64,000 nucleotides of DNA from Pseudopithomyces maydicus (Eukaryota; Ascomycota; Dothideomycetes; Pleosporales; Didymosphaeriaceae): NCBI GenBank assembly GCA_026873275.1, contig JANTUC010000009.1:620001-684000 (forward strand). Reading direction: 5' to 3'. The position numbers and the translations under genes are program-made. This document shows positions 1 to 11,290 of this stretch, in pieces (position 1 is the stretch's first letter; each line of letters begins with the position of its first letter). The notes beneath the pieces are model-generated. The model made no database searches, was not told the DNA's origin, and saw only the letters and a program-made list of their open reading frames with translations.

Positions 1-507
1 ATAGAAGTGGCTGGCGGTACTACTCATGTGACTAAAGCATCTATCAGTAAAGATCCGAATAGATATAGCAAGCATCGAATGCATTGTAAAAGCCTCAGAT
101 TGTTGAGCTTGACATGCTGGTTGAAACTTCATCGAAAAACTCAGAAGTTTAGTTTGAAGGTTGAATCATCACAGTAGCAGGAAGGAGATGGAGTAACGAC
201 TTACACTATGTTCTTATACGCGATGACCGAGCCCTTGCGACAACATCAATCGCAAGGACCAGAGAAAGATTCGCGTGAAAGGAATGTCGAGGAAGAAAGG
301 AAGGCTGGCTCATGCGGAAAAGAACCTGCAGGAGTCGCGGAGAAATTGAAAAGCCGACAAGCCGGTTGCGCTTGCCCCACCACTCATCACACCCTCGCGA
401 CAACACTGAAGCCCAAACTCAGCCCAAGGAACCTCTTAAAACGAGCGCGCGCTCTCCTTCGAATCTCAACACCTCTATCCTGTTGATTCTTCATCAATAC
501 CGACAAA
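1..507. other. Intergenic region and NTF2 leader
   Basis: No convincing gene. Short open frames overlap on both strands without protein character. The last 100 bp are pyrimidine-rich and form the probable promoter and 5' leader of the NTF2 gene that starts at 508. A gene ending to the left of the window cannot be excluded. Confidence 0.5.
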
Positions 508-1226
508 ATGGCCGGTGAGTGTTCCAGCGCAAACCTACCCCTCCATCAGGGGCCCCGCCCTCGTAAACATTGAGCGCACCGCGAATAGTATACTGACCTA
601 CGTCCAGATTTCCAGTCGATCGCCAGTATGTACCCCCTATATCCATACACAAGCTTCGAACCACCATTTCCGGCAAGAACTCGAAAGCGCGACGAAGAAA
701 GAGCTAACTTAGCTTGCCAGATCAATTCGTTGATTTCTACTACAAGACCTTCGATGAGAACCGCCCCGCTCTGAAGGCGCTCTACGTACGATGATCGAGA
801 CCTGCAAATCGGATAATATAGCTAACGGCGCACAGCGTCCTCATTCCATGCTCACGTTCGAGGAATCACCTGTCCAGGGCGCGGACGGCATCGTGGAGAA
901 GCTTGTTGTACGTGCTATATCCTTACGCGTCGAAACACCCGTGCTGATACGCGTAGAACCTTCCTTTCCAGCAGGTCATCCACCAGGTCGCCACCAAGGA
1001 TGCTCAGCCTTCCGCCGAAGATGGTATTATGGTTATGGTTACCGGTGCTCTCCAGGTATGCATACAAAACCCACGAACACGCTGCACGACGATTGTTTTA
1101 ACCCCATGATAGGTCGACGGACAGGACAAGCCCATGAGCTACACCCAGACTTTCCAGCTTAAGAACGACAACGGAAACTGGTTCGTCCTGAACGACATCT
1201 TCCGCCTCGTATACCCTGCCGCGTAG
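508..1226 (+). CDS. NTF2: Nuclear transport factor 2 (NTF2)
   Basis: Small homodimeric carrier that returns Ran-GDP to the nucleus by binding FG nucleoporins. Six exons reconstruct a 124-residue protein, the usual NTF2 length: 508-514, 608-625, 721-785, 836-907, 957-1055, 1113-1226. Phases are consistent and all introns are GT..AG. Visible family signatures are the N-terminal helix around QFVDFYYKTF, SMLTFEE, the LPFQQVIHQV strand, KDAQPS, and the C-terminal FVLNDIFRLVYP. The first exon is only 7 nt and the second 18 nt, so single-frame ORF callers miss the start. Assignment is by whole-length family resemblance and is firm. Confidence 0.95.
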
Positions 1227-1787
1227 GCACCCACAATGAGTTTCTGCATGCCGAACTTGCTCGGTGGTTTCAATATATCCAGTTTAGAGGGGCACTGTGG
1301 CTATGCTATGAGAGATGATTACATGTTGAGCTGCATATTGCATGTAGGGAGCCTGCAAAGAAGCGGAAGGCCTGGCACGCTTCGTGCGTCCGCCAGGCAT
1401 TTCTGTACTATTTCTTTGCGCTCTAGTAGATTCTATGAATTTACGTTATCACATTTTGTTGGTTAAGACCCTTTTCCTGTTCGATTTTGCGTTTTCCGGA
1501 ACTGATCGCTTTCCCGGCCGCTGCGGCAAACTCCGTCCTCGGCGGACTGGTCCCCGCACTACGTGCTGTGGATCAAGTCTTATCCGCGCATCACTGCCGA
1601 AGCTCCCCATGTCTGGAGCTTGCCTCTAGCCGTCGCCGCCATGGATGTTCTCCACGGCAACGTTGCATGCTGCTTCCTCCATTCATTCTTTTCTCCACGC
1701 ATTGGTTTTCGCTTTACACCCTCTTGATACCCTTCCTCTACGCTTTAACACTGCAATTGGCGCTGTAGCATCGCATTTACCACCAAA
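1227..1787. other. Intergenic region with thiolase promoter
   Basis: 3' region of NTF2 followed by a pyrimidine-rich stretch (about 1675-1745) immediately upstream of the thiolase ATG, as expected for a fungal promoter and leader. No gene seen. Confidence 0.5.
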
Positions 1788-3083
1788 ATGGCAAACGCCG
1801 TCCAGAAAGGTCTAAAGAATATCCTACAGAAGAACCCACACGATGTCGTCTTCCTCTCTGCGCTCCGAACACCTGTTACCCGAGCGAAAAAGGGTGGTCT
1901 CAGAGATGCTTATGACCATGAACTGCTAGCCGCAGTATGTGCTTCCCAACTTATTTCCTGTACAAAGCTGACTGCAGCTTCATAGGTTCTCAAAGCCACA
2001 ATTAATAAGTTCCCTGACCTCGATCCCGCCAAAATAAACGACATTTGCATTGGCACTGTCCTCTCCGAGCTCGGCGGTTCCAAAGCTGGTCGCATGGCGG
2101 CCAACCACGTCGGCATTCCCACAACAACAAGCTTCAGCACAGCGAACCGCGCATGCGCGTCTGGAATGACGGCTATTACACACATTGCGAACTCGATCGC
2201 GGTAGGGCAGATCGATGTTGGCATTGGCGGTGGTATGGAGAGCATGACCCGCAACTACGGCAGTCGCGCCATACCCACAGAACTGTGGGGTGAGATGAAA
2301 GATTCCCCGGTCAAAGAAGCACGAGACTGCATCATGAGCATGGGAATCACAGCCGAAAACGTGGCCGAGCGATATGGCGTGAACCGTGCAGACCAGGACG
2401 CGTTCGCAACGGAGTCCCATCGGCGCGCGGCGAAGGCCAGAGATTCAGGCTTGTTCGACGACGAGATCGTCCCCGTGACGACACGCTGGATCGACCCCGA
2501 GGTCCCCGAGAGCGAGAAGCAAGTCACTGTTACCAAGGATGACGGCATCAGACCGAACACCACGGTCGAGAAGCTCAGCACGATGAAGCCCGCGTTCAAG
2601 AGCGACGGTACGAGCACCGCGGGTAATTCGTCACAGGTCTCTGATGGTGCCTCCGCTGCTCTCATGATGCGCAGGTCCACGGCAGCGGAGTTGGGTCTTA
2701 CCTCGCACATCATTGGCAAGTTCGCGGGCTCCCAGGTCGTTGGGTGCGCGCCTGATGAGATGGGTGTCGGTCCTGCACTTGCCATCCCCAGGCTTCTTCA
2801 GTGGACTGGTGTGGAGAAGGAGGAGGTGGGTATCTGGGAGATTAACGAGGCATTCGCAAGTCAGGCGCTGTACTGCATCCGGAAACTGGGCTTGGACAAC
2901 AAGATGGATAAGATCAATCCCAATGGTGGTGCGATCGCTTTGGGACACCCATTGGGAGCGACCAGTGGACGGATGTTGGCTACCTTGTTGCACGAGATGG
3001 GTCGACAGGGTGAGCAGGTAGGAGTCATTAGCAAGTGTATTGGTACGGGCATGGGCATGGCGAGCATGATCATCAGGGAGTAG
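1788..3083 (+). CDS. Beta-ketothiolase (acetyl-CoA C-acyltransferase)
   Basis: Thiolase that cleaves 3-ketoacyl-CoA (or condenses acetyl-CoA). Two exons, 1788-1934 and 1986-3083, give 414 residues, normal for the family. The nucleophilic cysteine lies in NRACASGMTA, the second motif is INEAFASQAL, the GHP motif is NPNGGAIALGHPLGA with its histidine, and the C-terminal catalytic cysteine lies in CIGTGMGMA. The sequence groups with 3-ketoacyl-CoA thiolases of fatty-acid beta-oxidation by its N-terminal DVVFLSALRTPVTRAKKGG block. The end is not an SKL-type PTS1 and no clear PTS2 is seen, so peroxisomal versus mitochondrial location is undecided. It is tail-to-tail with the next gene, 106 bp apart. 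Confidence 0.92.
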
Positions 3084-3189
3084 GATATGACATATTTGCC
3101 GGCTTAAAAACTTGTATATAGGCGATTGCTTTGTCAATTGGGTATCATAGCGTATCTGTTCACTTCGCATCACCCCGCGAAGATTCATT

Positions 3190-3984
3190 TTACTCATCCG
3201 TCTTTGCGTCGCTGCTTTTCCCTTTCTTCTTTTTCTTCTTAGACTTCTCGCCGAGGATCTCGTCTAAGTAGCTTTTGGGCTTTGCTTTCTGTGGCCGTGA
3301 GGCTGGTGCAGCCTTTGGAGGCTCGTCAACATCCTCATCATATGGTGCATTCGCCATGGTTACATCGCCATTCGTTACTTCTGACACATTTCCAGTGGTC
3401 TTCTGCTTCTTGGATGCGAGCTTTGAAGTTCTTGATTCTTCATCGTCGTCACTAGAATCCGGTTTGGTGGGTGCTGGCCTGGTGCGCCTCTGCCGTTTTG
3501 ATTGGAAGGCAGCAGCACGACCTTCCTCTTCGTCGCTTTCCTCCTTGGTTTCTATTGGCTTGACCGGCTTCTGTGGCTTACTGGGAGCGGCGTGCTTCTG
3601 TTTGGCAGCAAGGTGAGCTTTGGCAGCTTTCTTGCCGATCAAGTTCTCCAGCAATTTCTCGTGTGAGGTCGGCATGCGATTGATAAAACTGCCATCCTGA
3701 ACGTCTTTTGGCACCATCGCCCCAAGACCAAATCTGTACCTGGCATTAGCAGCATGATAGAGATCTGGAAGAACATATCAGGCGTACCCTTCATCCTCGC
3801 CGTCTCCCTTGAGCTCTGCTAGGCTATTTGAAGATTGCTCGGCGGCCGGCTGTTCATCATGTGATTGCGCTGCAGCAGGCGCGATGCTCCCTCCGAAAAG
3901 TGATGCAAGGCGTTGTTGCTGTTGCGCGAGACCCACAGCAACTTGACTAAAGATGACCTCTCCTTCGTTATTCCTTTTCGACAT
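3190..3984 (-). CDS. Lysine-rich nuclear-type protein (DUF3245-like)
   Basis: Function unknown. Two exons, 3788-3984 and 3190-3739 (intron with branch-like TGCTAAT close to CAG), give 248 residues. The N-terminal half has a short conserved-looking helix (EVIFSQVAVGLAQQQQRLASLF) and, after the intron, RFGLGAMVPKDV and a helix LLENLIGKKAAKAHLAAKQ. The rest is acidic/basic low complexity with KRQRRTRP and a C-terminal run of lysines (about 235-242), which would suit nuclear or nucleolar targeting. The layout resembles the fungal lysine-rich DUF3245 family; that name is from memory of the layout. It shares a 231-bp divergent promoter with the succinyl-CoA ligase gene. Confidence 0.75.
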
Positions 3985-4215
3985 GCTTGCGCATCGGCGG
4001 AGGATTTAATAACTCTTCGGCCGGGAGAGTTGATGGTCTTCCATATGGAGCGCGACTTTTTTACGGTAACACCCGAAAAGTCTTGGAAATCGGTGGCCCG
4101 TGCCGCGACCTCCGCAACTGCTGGATGGATCTGAAGCTGCAGTCCATCAACAAGCCCATCGTACCCCTTTCTCCCTATCCTCCCCCATTTTTTGGTGTTC
4201 AGCAACTCGGACGCC
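3985..4215. promoter_or_regulatory. Divergent promoter, DUF3245-like / succinyl-CoA ligase
   Basis: The 231 bp between two start codons on opposite strands must hold both promoters. No TATA-like box is obvious. It contains overlapping open frames without protein character. Confidence 0.5.
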
Positions 4216-5851
4216 ATGTACAACCTTGCCCGCTGTCGGCCGCTCACAAGCGCTCTGCGCGCTGCTGCTGTACGTTTGTCTGCAAGAGCTTTGCGAAGCT
4301 CTTCAAGCCTCTTACGTGGAGGTGCATCGCAATTGATATTTCTGTGCTAACAACCAGTAGAAGACCACATCGAGACCCGCGCTAGCACAGCAGAGCAGAG
4401 CGCTTTCGATACACGAATACAGGTCCGCCAGCCTGCTGGAATCGGTACGGATCGCAACATATGTAGCAGGGTATGACAGGCGCTAATGAGCGATTTAGTA
4501 TGGCATTGGCGTTCCCAAGGGTGGTGTTGCAACCAACGCAGCGGAGGCAGAGAAGGTTGCGAAGGACATCGGTATGCAATCAGCCGGACATAACCAGGCC
4601 GTTTAGAACTGACGGTTGGCAGGCGGAGAGGATGCAGTGATCAAGGCACAGGTTCTCGCCGGAGGACGAGGAAAGGGAACCTTCGACAATGGCTTCAAGG
4701 GCGGTGTGAGAGTTGTCTACTCGTATGCGACCCAAATGCGCAACAGAAAAAACGGCACTGACAATCATGTGCAGGCCCCGTGAGGCTTCTATCCTCGCTG
4801 ACCAGATGATCGGCCACAAGCTCATCACCAAGCAAACCGGAGCCGCCGGCCGGCTCTGCAATGCTGTATACATTGTCGAGCGCAAGTTCGCCCGCCGTGA
4901 GTTCTACCTCGCCGTCCTCATGGACCGCGCCTCGCAGGGCCCCGTCATCGTCGCTTCGTCGCAGGGTGGCATGGACATCGAGGCCGTTGCCAAGGAGCAC
5001 CCTGAGGCCATCATCACCACGCACATCAACATCCACGAGGGTGTGACTGATGAGATTGCGCGTAACATTGCCAACCAGCTCGGATTCTCTGAGCAGTGCA
5101 TCGAGGAGGCCAAGGACACCATCCAAAAGCTGTACAAGGTCTTCATGGACAAGGACGCCACTCAGATCGAGATCAACCCTCTGTCCGAGACCACCGACCA
5201 CCGCGTTCTCGCTATGGATGCCAAGCTGAACTTCGACGACAACGCCGACTTCCGCCAGAAGGAGGTTTTCGAATGGAGGGATGTTACCCAGGAGGACCCC
5301 GAAGAGGTCAAGGCTGCTGCTTCTGGCCTGAACTTCATCAAGCTCGATGGTGACATTGGCTGCCTTGTCAACGGTGCTGGTCTTGCCATGGCCACCATGG
5401 ACATCATCAAGCTGAACGGTGGTAACCCGGCCAACTTCCTCGACGTTGGTGGAGGCGCTACCCCCGAGGCTATCAAGCAGGCCTTCGAGCTCATCACCTC
5501 GGACCCCAAGGTCACCGCCATCTTCGTCAACATCTTCGGTGGTATCGTGCGCTGCGATGCTATCGCCAAGGGCCTCATCTCCGTTGTCGAGACCATGAAC
5601 TTGAGGATACCTATCATTGCGCGGTTGCAGGGAACCAACATGGAGCAGGCACACAAGCTGGTATGTTGAAAGATGTTGCACTGGAAAGGAATGGCGAAAA
5701 GCTAACTTGCATGCAGATCAACGAGTCCGGCATGAAGATCTTCTCCATCGATGACCTCCAGGCCGCTGCCGAGAAGTCTGTGCAGTTCTCCAAGGTGGTC
5801 AAGATGGCGCGCGACATCGACGTCGGCGTCGAGTTCACGCTCGGTATCTAA
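4216..5851 (+). CDS. LSC2: Succinyl-CoA ligase (ADP-forming) beta subunit, mitochondrial
   Basis: TCA-cycle enzyme subunit carrying the ATP-grasp nucleotide site; it pairs with the alpha subunit to convert succinyl-CoA to succinate with substrate-level phosphorylation. Six exons (4216-4269, 4361-4444, 4499-4571, 4623-4722, 4775-5660, 5717-5851) give 443 residues. The first exon is a basic mitochondrial presequence (MYNLARCRPLTSALRAAA). Family blocks include LLESYGIGVPKG, QVLAGGRGKGTF, EREFYLAVL-like ERKFARREFYLAVLMDRA, VIVASSQGGMDIE, GAGLAMATMD and FLDVGGGA. The acceptor of intron 1 must be the TAG at 4358-4360, because using the CAG three bases earlier would create an in-frame stop. A long open frame on the opposite strand (4695-5681) is a codon shadow. 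Confidence 0.95.
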
Positions 5852-6747
5852 GCCCACCTCATTTTACCCATGTTTTTCCAGTTCACTCTCTCTTTGGGGA
5901 CGATGCTCGCTGACTGGTGTTTCTCTTTTGGTCTGATCAAAGACCGGTAAATCGTCCGCCACTTCGTCGAGGGCACATATAGATTGGGAGAAAAGGGAGG
6001 AATGTGACATGTGCTGCTGGAGATGTCACGATTGTACTATTTTTGAGACCATAGCACGTGTAGTACCCATGTTCATAGTATGTGCGTTGTCTTTTGTATC
6101 TACTGCGTAATGCATGGATAGCGGGTTTTGCCATCAGCCTTTTTGCCATACGAGGAACTGTCTTGTAGCCGCCGGAACCAGACGGCATCTGAACAACTAA
6201 AGATAGGAGTGCATGCAGGCCGTGGCGAGGTTGAGGTGCCATGGTTGAAGATGCCGCTTGCGGTTAGCGGCATGTGCCAGTGAGCAGCGAGGAGGCGCTT
6301 TAGTGTGGTTTGGTAGGTGGCTCTGTGGCTGCAGGAGAAGGGGCACCGTCTGGAGTGTGCGTGGCATGTCGTTTTGAAATCTGGCGTTGAAACATTTGAC
6401 TGTCCAGCTACGCAGTTCCTCGCAATTGGCGGCGTTACCCCTGAATTATAATATACCTAGGGGCTGTCGGCATCGTTGCAGCATTGGCCCACCCCTTGCG
6501 GCCACTGCGTCCAATACTCGTAATCGCATTCTAACGCCGACGCCAGGTAGACGTCGCTGGTCTGACCCTCAACACACCGAACACCACCTTTTTCCTTCTC
6601 TGCATTCGTTATTACAACTTTGCTCGTGCATTCTCAGAGGCACGTCGCACATAGCATCTGATCACACGCGACCCGCTCTTGCCTCGCGGAACCCCTGCCA
6701 GCTTTTCCGTCCGCACTCTGTACTCCGCTCCATCGGCACCAGCGACC
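5852..6747. other. Intergenic region
   Basis: About 0.9 kb. The first part is the 3' region of LSC2; the last 250 bp are the probable promoter and CT-rich leader of the GDT1-like gene. No gene seen; open frames at 6387-7106 and on the minus strand have no family resemblance. Confidence 0.5.
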
Positions 6748-8446
6748 ATGAGACTGCGACAGCCGCGCGCGACCGCCCTCCTGCTGCTGCTGCCTGCCGT
6801 CCAGGTGCTTGCCGGCTCCGTTCTCACAAATGTCGAAGATTCCAAGGTTGCCCGCGCCGTTTCGAGCGATGCCGCGGCCGCCACTGGCGCAGCAGCTGCA
6901 GCCGCAGCTCTTTCGCCCAAGCAGCAAGGCACCAAAGACGCCCCAGTAGATGGTTTCGACGGCAAGCCGCATGCGGGACCCTACGTCGACGACAGCAAGA
7001 TCCCAACCGAGAAAGGACCCGGTGGGATAGAAGAGCTACGACCTGGCACGCGCAAGCCTACAACCGAGGAGAAGGAGGCGCTGGAATCCAAGATCGAGAA
7101 GGATGACAGCGTCATGAACGACCCCGACAGACAGTCACCCAAGGGCAACACCGGCACCGAAGGCGGTGTTTCCGCAAAAGACAAGGAGCGATTAGCACAC
7201 GAAGACAAGACGGGCGAGAAGATGGAGAAGGTGCCTGAGGCGCCCAAGGAGGTACCCGATGTCCCTACGTCCCACGGCAACCAGCAGCACATCAAAGACA
7301 AGCAAGAGACTCCGAAAGACGGGAAGAAGGACGCAGATGGCGAGACCCGCGTGCTCGGCGCGCAAGGGCTCGAGGTGCGTTGCAATTCCAAGTTTCTGCG
7401 TGGTGAGATTTTCCAGCTAACCAAGTGACAGAAACCCACAGATCTCCCCGAAAGCCCACATGATATCCCGCATCCCATTCCTCCATCGTCCGAGAAGACC
7501 AACCCACTCGATACCACACCAAAGACAGGCACCGGCAGCCCCACATCGGAAGATCCTGAGGCTGGCGGTGTTATCCAGCCATTCCACTCCTTCGTGCTTT
7601 CCCTTACCATGATCATCTTTTCAGAAATCGGCGACAAGACTTTCCTTGTAGCTGCTCTGATGGCTATGCGACACCCCCGCATTCTCGTTTTCTCAGCTGC
7701 TTTCTCCGCTCTCATCGTCATGACTGTTCTATCCGCTGTTCTGGGCCACGCTGTGCCCACTCTTATTCCCGAACGCTTCACACACCTCGCCGCTGCTGTT
7801 CTTTTCCTCGTATTTGGTGTGAAGCTTATGCGCGAGGGTCTCGCCATGAGCCCGGATGAGGGCGTTGGCGAGGAAATGCGCGAAGTAGAGCAGGAGCTTG
7901 AAGAGAAGGAATCGCTTGCTCGGCAACAAAAAGGCGGTCGCAGGAAGTCTTCCATCTCGCCCTATACACTCGAGTCTGGCCGCGCTCGCCGTTCAAGGTC
8001 CCAATCGCGCCTCCCCGCCCCAGCTCGGAGCCCATCTTCCTCGCCTGACCGCAACCCTTCGCCGGGTGGTTCCTCGCTTTCTGGCGCACTCGGCGGCCTC
8101 AACAACCTTTTCTCTTTGCTTCTGAGCCCCGCGTGGGTGCAGACTTTCGTCATGACCTTCTTGGGAGAGTGGGGCGACCGCAGCCAGATTGCTACCGTGG
8201 CCATGGCAGCAGGTAGCGATTACTGGTGGGTCACTGGCGGTGCCATCTTTGGGCACGGTCTTTGCACCGCTGGTGCTGTCATTGGCGGAAGGGCAATTGC
8301 AGGCAAAGTCAGCATGCGTGTTGGTAAGTTTTCCCGTTCTCAATATGATCTCTGCCATCTAACATCAAGCAGTCACACTGGGCGGTGCCATTGCCTTCCT
8401 TGCATTCGGCGTCATCTACATGTTTGAAGCCATCTACCACTCGTAG
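6748..8446 (+). CDS. GDT1: GDT1-like Golgi/vacuolar cation transporter (UPF0016/TMEM165)
   Basis: Secondary transporter exchanging Ca2+/Mn2+ for protons, supporting Golgi glycosylation and cation balance. Exons 6748-7374, 7432-8323, 8373-8446 give 530 residues. The start at 6748 gives a clean signal peptide (MRLRQPRATALLLLLPAVQVLAG); an in-frame ATG at 6679 would bury it. A long acidic luminal insert (about 25-255) precedes the first transport motif EIGDKT (about residue 274). A charged cytosolic loop with RS-rich stretch separates it from the second motif EWGDRS (about 454). Hydrophobic segments flank both motifs, and the protein ends in a final membrane helix AFLAFGVIYMFEAIY. Both signature motifs are intact. 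The luminal insert is longer than in the yeast protein. Confidence 0.93.
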
Positions 8447-9686
8447 ATGGTCGACGCCTTTTCGAGTCATAGCATTCCACGGCGCACCTGAGGATACACA
8501 CAAAAAACACGCAATGCTAGACGCTCTATATCCGTTGTAATTTGGGTTTTCGCTTGTAATTTTAGTATGTACTACGCTTTCAGCAGAGTTTTAACGGTCG
8601 AAAAAATTTCAGACGGAGTTCTGGCCAGGTTGGACTTGCATATAAAGGGAAGAACCTGGGGTTTACGATAGGATTTGCCGAGTAATATCTACATCGAATA
8701 GAAATCTTTCGTACTCGCTCGGTGATTGAAGTCATCTGTAACATGACGGCACGTACATATACGATGGCTGTGAGCTGGTGAGAAGGCTTTGATGCGGCCA
8801 CTGGTGACAAAGAAACGTCTTCGTGTAAGGACAGATGCTTTTGGACACACGTTGACTTCGCGGTACAAGGTTCCGAAGCTACAGTCTAGAACTCGTGTTT
8901 CATCGCAGCACTTTATTTGGTTGATTCACGGTAGAGCGGATTACCGAAACCATGCCCATCTGTAACGAAATCATAATTATACCTCTACCCCGAAACAAGA
9001 GCACAAGATGCCATCTCCACCATCTAGTTTCGAAAAGTGCAGCAAGAAAAGGGACCTCTCTCTTTTCATGCATCAAAGTTTCTACCTTCTCCAAGCCCGC
9101 CCACGACGAAAGCGTAATGCGGCTGATTCCCCGCCACGGGTACACTTTAAACTTTCGCCACACCTACAGCTTGTACCACGCCGGCACATCTCTTTCCCGA
9201 GCCTCTTCCTAAGGGTCCTGTCGCTTCTCGACCCCGTCGCGAGCCCTCGTCGCGTGACCTTTCTTTCAAGCCGCAAAGCATAAAGCTATCAATATCTCGG
9301 CGCACATCAGGGTCTCGTATGTGGCGCAGGAGCGCGGTTTGTCATTGACAAAGGGCACGAATGCGCATAAAGGAAACTGAGCTCTTGGATGGAAGGGCAT
9401 GGCGGGTTGGACCTACCTCTTTGGGGTCGGATTCAGGTACCTTGGGATGAGAGAGGTAGGGCTTGACGGGGGTCTAGATACGGGGTGGGAAGGAAGTTGA
9501 AGGAAGTGGTCGCCGTATACTATATCTTGGCCGAGGGGTGCAAGGACAGATGTAGAGACACTTAAGAAGATGCTGAAGGTACAGATCAGTCCCTGGGATA
9601 TTTGAGATAAATTTGCATACAACAATTCATCATATCGTCTGAGGGAGTTTGAACTTTGGAAAAGATAACCATAGGTGAATTACACA
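8447..9686. other. Intergenic region
   Basis: 1.24 kb without a supportable gene. Contains the 3' region of the GDT1-like gene and the promoter of the peroxidase. Open frames at 8952-9283 overlap each other in several frames and look random. Confidence 0.5.
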
Positions 9687-10964
9687 ATGAAGCCAAGCAA
9701 TATCCTACTGTTGCTCAGTACGGTCTCTGTTTTCGAGTTGATATACGCGTATCCTGGCATGGCCGCAACCATAAATGAGATTGAAGAGAGGGTGAGGGAA
9801 AGAAGGAGGGAGCGGTTACCGCGTGCAAATGCGAAACCAGCTACCAGTCCCAAAGCCTCTCCAGCAACTTCGAATAAAGCAAAAGCGCCGGCATCTAATC
9901 CACCAAAAGCCCAGGAGCCAGCCGGTGCCCCTGAAGCTCCCGACCCCAACGACGATGGCTCTCAACCCGGTGTCCTCATCGGCGACATCAAAGACGGCGG
10001 GAGAACCCCAATCGGCAAGACAATCGCGCGAATCCTCCTCGAGCAAGAATCCGCAGAGAGTACCGAGAACAAATACACTCCTCCCGCATCACCCGGCCAG
10101 TCGGCCTGCCTCAAAGACACATGCTGCCAATGGTACTGGGCCGCCAACACCATGGCGTCCGCCTTCTTGGGCAAAAATGGCCGCTGCAACTCGGTCGCCC
10201 GAGAAGCCATTCGCTTGGGCTTTCATGATGCAGGGACATGGTCGCAGAAGCTCGCTGCACAGGGGAAAGACTACGGCGGCGCGGACGGAAGTATTGTCCT
10301 GGCGGCCGCGGAGATGAAGCGCAAAGACAACCAGGGGCTCGCAGAGATCGTTGACCAGATGTGGGCGTGGAGTTCGCAGTTTTCGGTCGGCATGGCGGAT
10401 CTCATTCAGTTTGCGGCTGCAGTGGCCGTCGTGACGTGTCCGCTGGGGCCGCGCATGAGGGTCTTCGTGGGGAGGAAAGACAGCTTCAAAGCTGCGCCTG
10501 ATGGGTTGCTACCCGGGGTCAATGACAGTGCGGATAAGCTGATCTCGCTGTTTGAAGACAAGACGATTACGCCGCATATGCTTACTGCGCTGCTGGGTGC
10601 GCATACCACGTCTGAGCAGTTCTTTGTCGATCCCAAGCGGGCGGGTGCGCCGCAGGATGGGACGCCGGGCGTGTGGGATACGTTGTTTTACAATCAGACT
10701 CTTGGGCTTGGGCCTCTCCCCAAGGAGGTCTTTCGGTTTCCCAGTGATATTGTGTTAGCGAAGGATCCGCGGACGGCGGATGAGTGGAGGTCATTTGCTG
10801 GAGCGGGTGGGCAGAAACATTGGAATGAGGACTATGCATTTGCATATACGAGACTGAGTTTGCTGGGGGTAAATAACATCAACGACTTGAAGGAGTGTAC
10901 GAAGGTGCTTCCGATGGCGAAGCCGAGCTTCAAGGGGGCGGGGGAGTTGTTAAAGGATCAGTGA
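9687..10964 (+). CDS. Secreted class II-type heme peroxidase
   Basis: Extracellular heme peroxidase of the plant/fungal superfamily. Single exon, 425 residues from the ATG after an in-frame GTG. Residues 1-25 are a signal peptide (KPSNILLLLSTVSVFELIYAYPG). Residues about 30-120 are a Lys/Ala/Pro-rich linker absent from classical basidiomycete enzymes. The catalytic domain follows, with a Cys-rich opening (CLKDTCCQWY), distal Arg/His in AIRLGFHDAG (His about 180), a GGADGS calcium-type loop and proximal His in LLGAHTTSEQF (about 306). Substrate range cannot be read from this; ascomycete members are often called ligninase-like. No intron is needed, unusual for the family. Confidence 0.88.
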   Translation: MKPSNILLLLSTVSVFELIYAYPGMAATINEIEERVRERRRERLPRANAKPATSPKASPATSNKAKAPASNPPKAQEPAGAPEAPDPNDDGSQPGVLIGDIKDGGRTPIGKTIARILLEQESAESTENKYTPPASPGQSACLKDTCCQWYWAANTMASAFLGKNGRCNSVAREAIRLGFHDAGTWSQKLAAQGKDYGGADGSIVLAAAEMKRKDNQGLAEIVDQMWAWSSQFSVGMADLIQFAAAVAVVTCPLGPRMRVFVGRKDSFKAAPDGLLPGVNDSADKLISLFEDKTITPHMLTALLGAHTTSEQFFVDPKRAGAPQDGTPGVWDTLFYNQTLGLGPLPKEVFRFPSDIVLAKDPRTADEWRSFAGAGGQKHWNEDYAFAYTRLSLLGVNNINDLKECTKVLPMAKPSFKGAGELLKDQ

Positions 10965-11290
10965 TTGCTTGTGGAACGATGGTGCGATGGACGAGTGTGA
11001 TTGGAGGCCTAAAATAGCATGCTGGATCGTTACCATATAGACTATTAGACACGTCAGTTTTGCAATACATAGTATAGTTATCATCTTGAGGCTTGACGCT
11101 CGGCCCACCCGTTCACGGTCGGTGTTCGCTTGCATCATGTGATAGCGTGGTTTGCTGCCTTGGGGAAGGCGCGATAGGGCACGAGCGAGTCATGGTTGGT
11201 TGGGATGTTATGGTTGTGCGTCGCGTACCACGAGCTTCCCTCCTACTCGCCCCCGCCAAATTGCGCCCATCGCAACCAGGAATCACGACA
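10965..11290. other. Intergenic region
   Basis: 326 bp holding the peroxidase 3' region and the promoter of the telobox protein. Nothing else seen. Confidence 0.5.

Noticed and set aside
4695..5681. 328-codon open frame antisense to the succinyl-CoA ligase gene
   Set aside because: It mirrors the codon bias of LSC2, has no family character and no splice context; a shadow.
6981..7955. 324-codon minus-strand frame over the GDT1-like gene
   Set aside because: Ser-rich shadow of the Lys/Glu-rich insert; the plus-strand gene explains the sequence.
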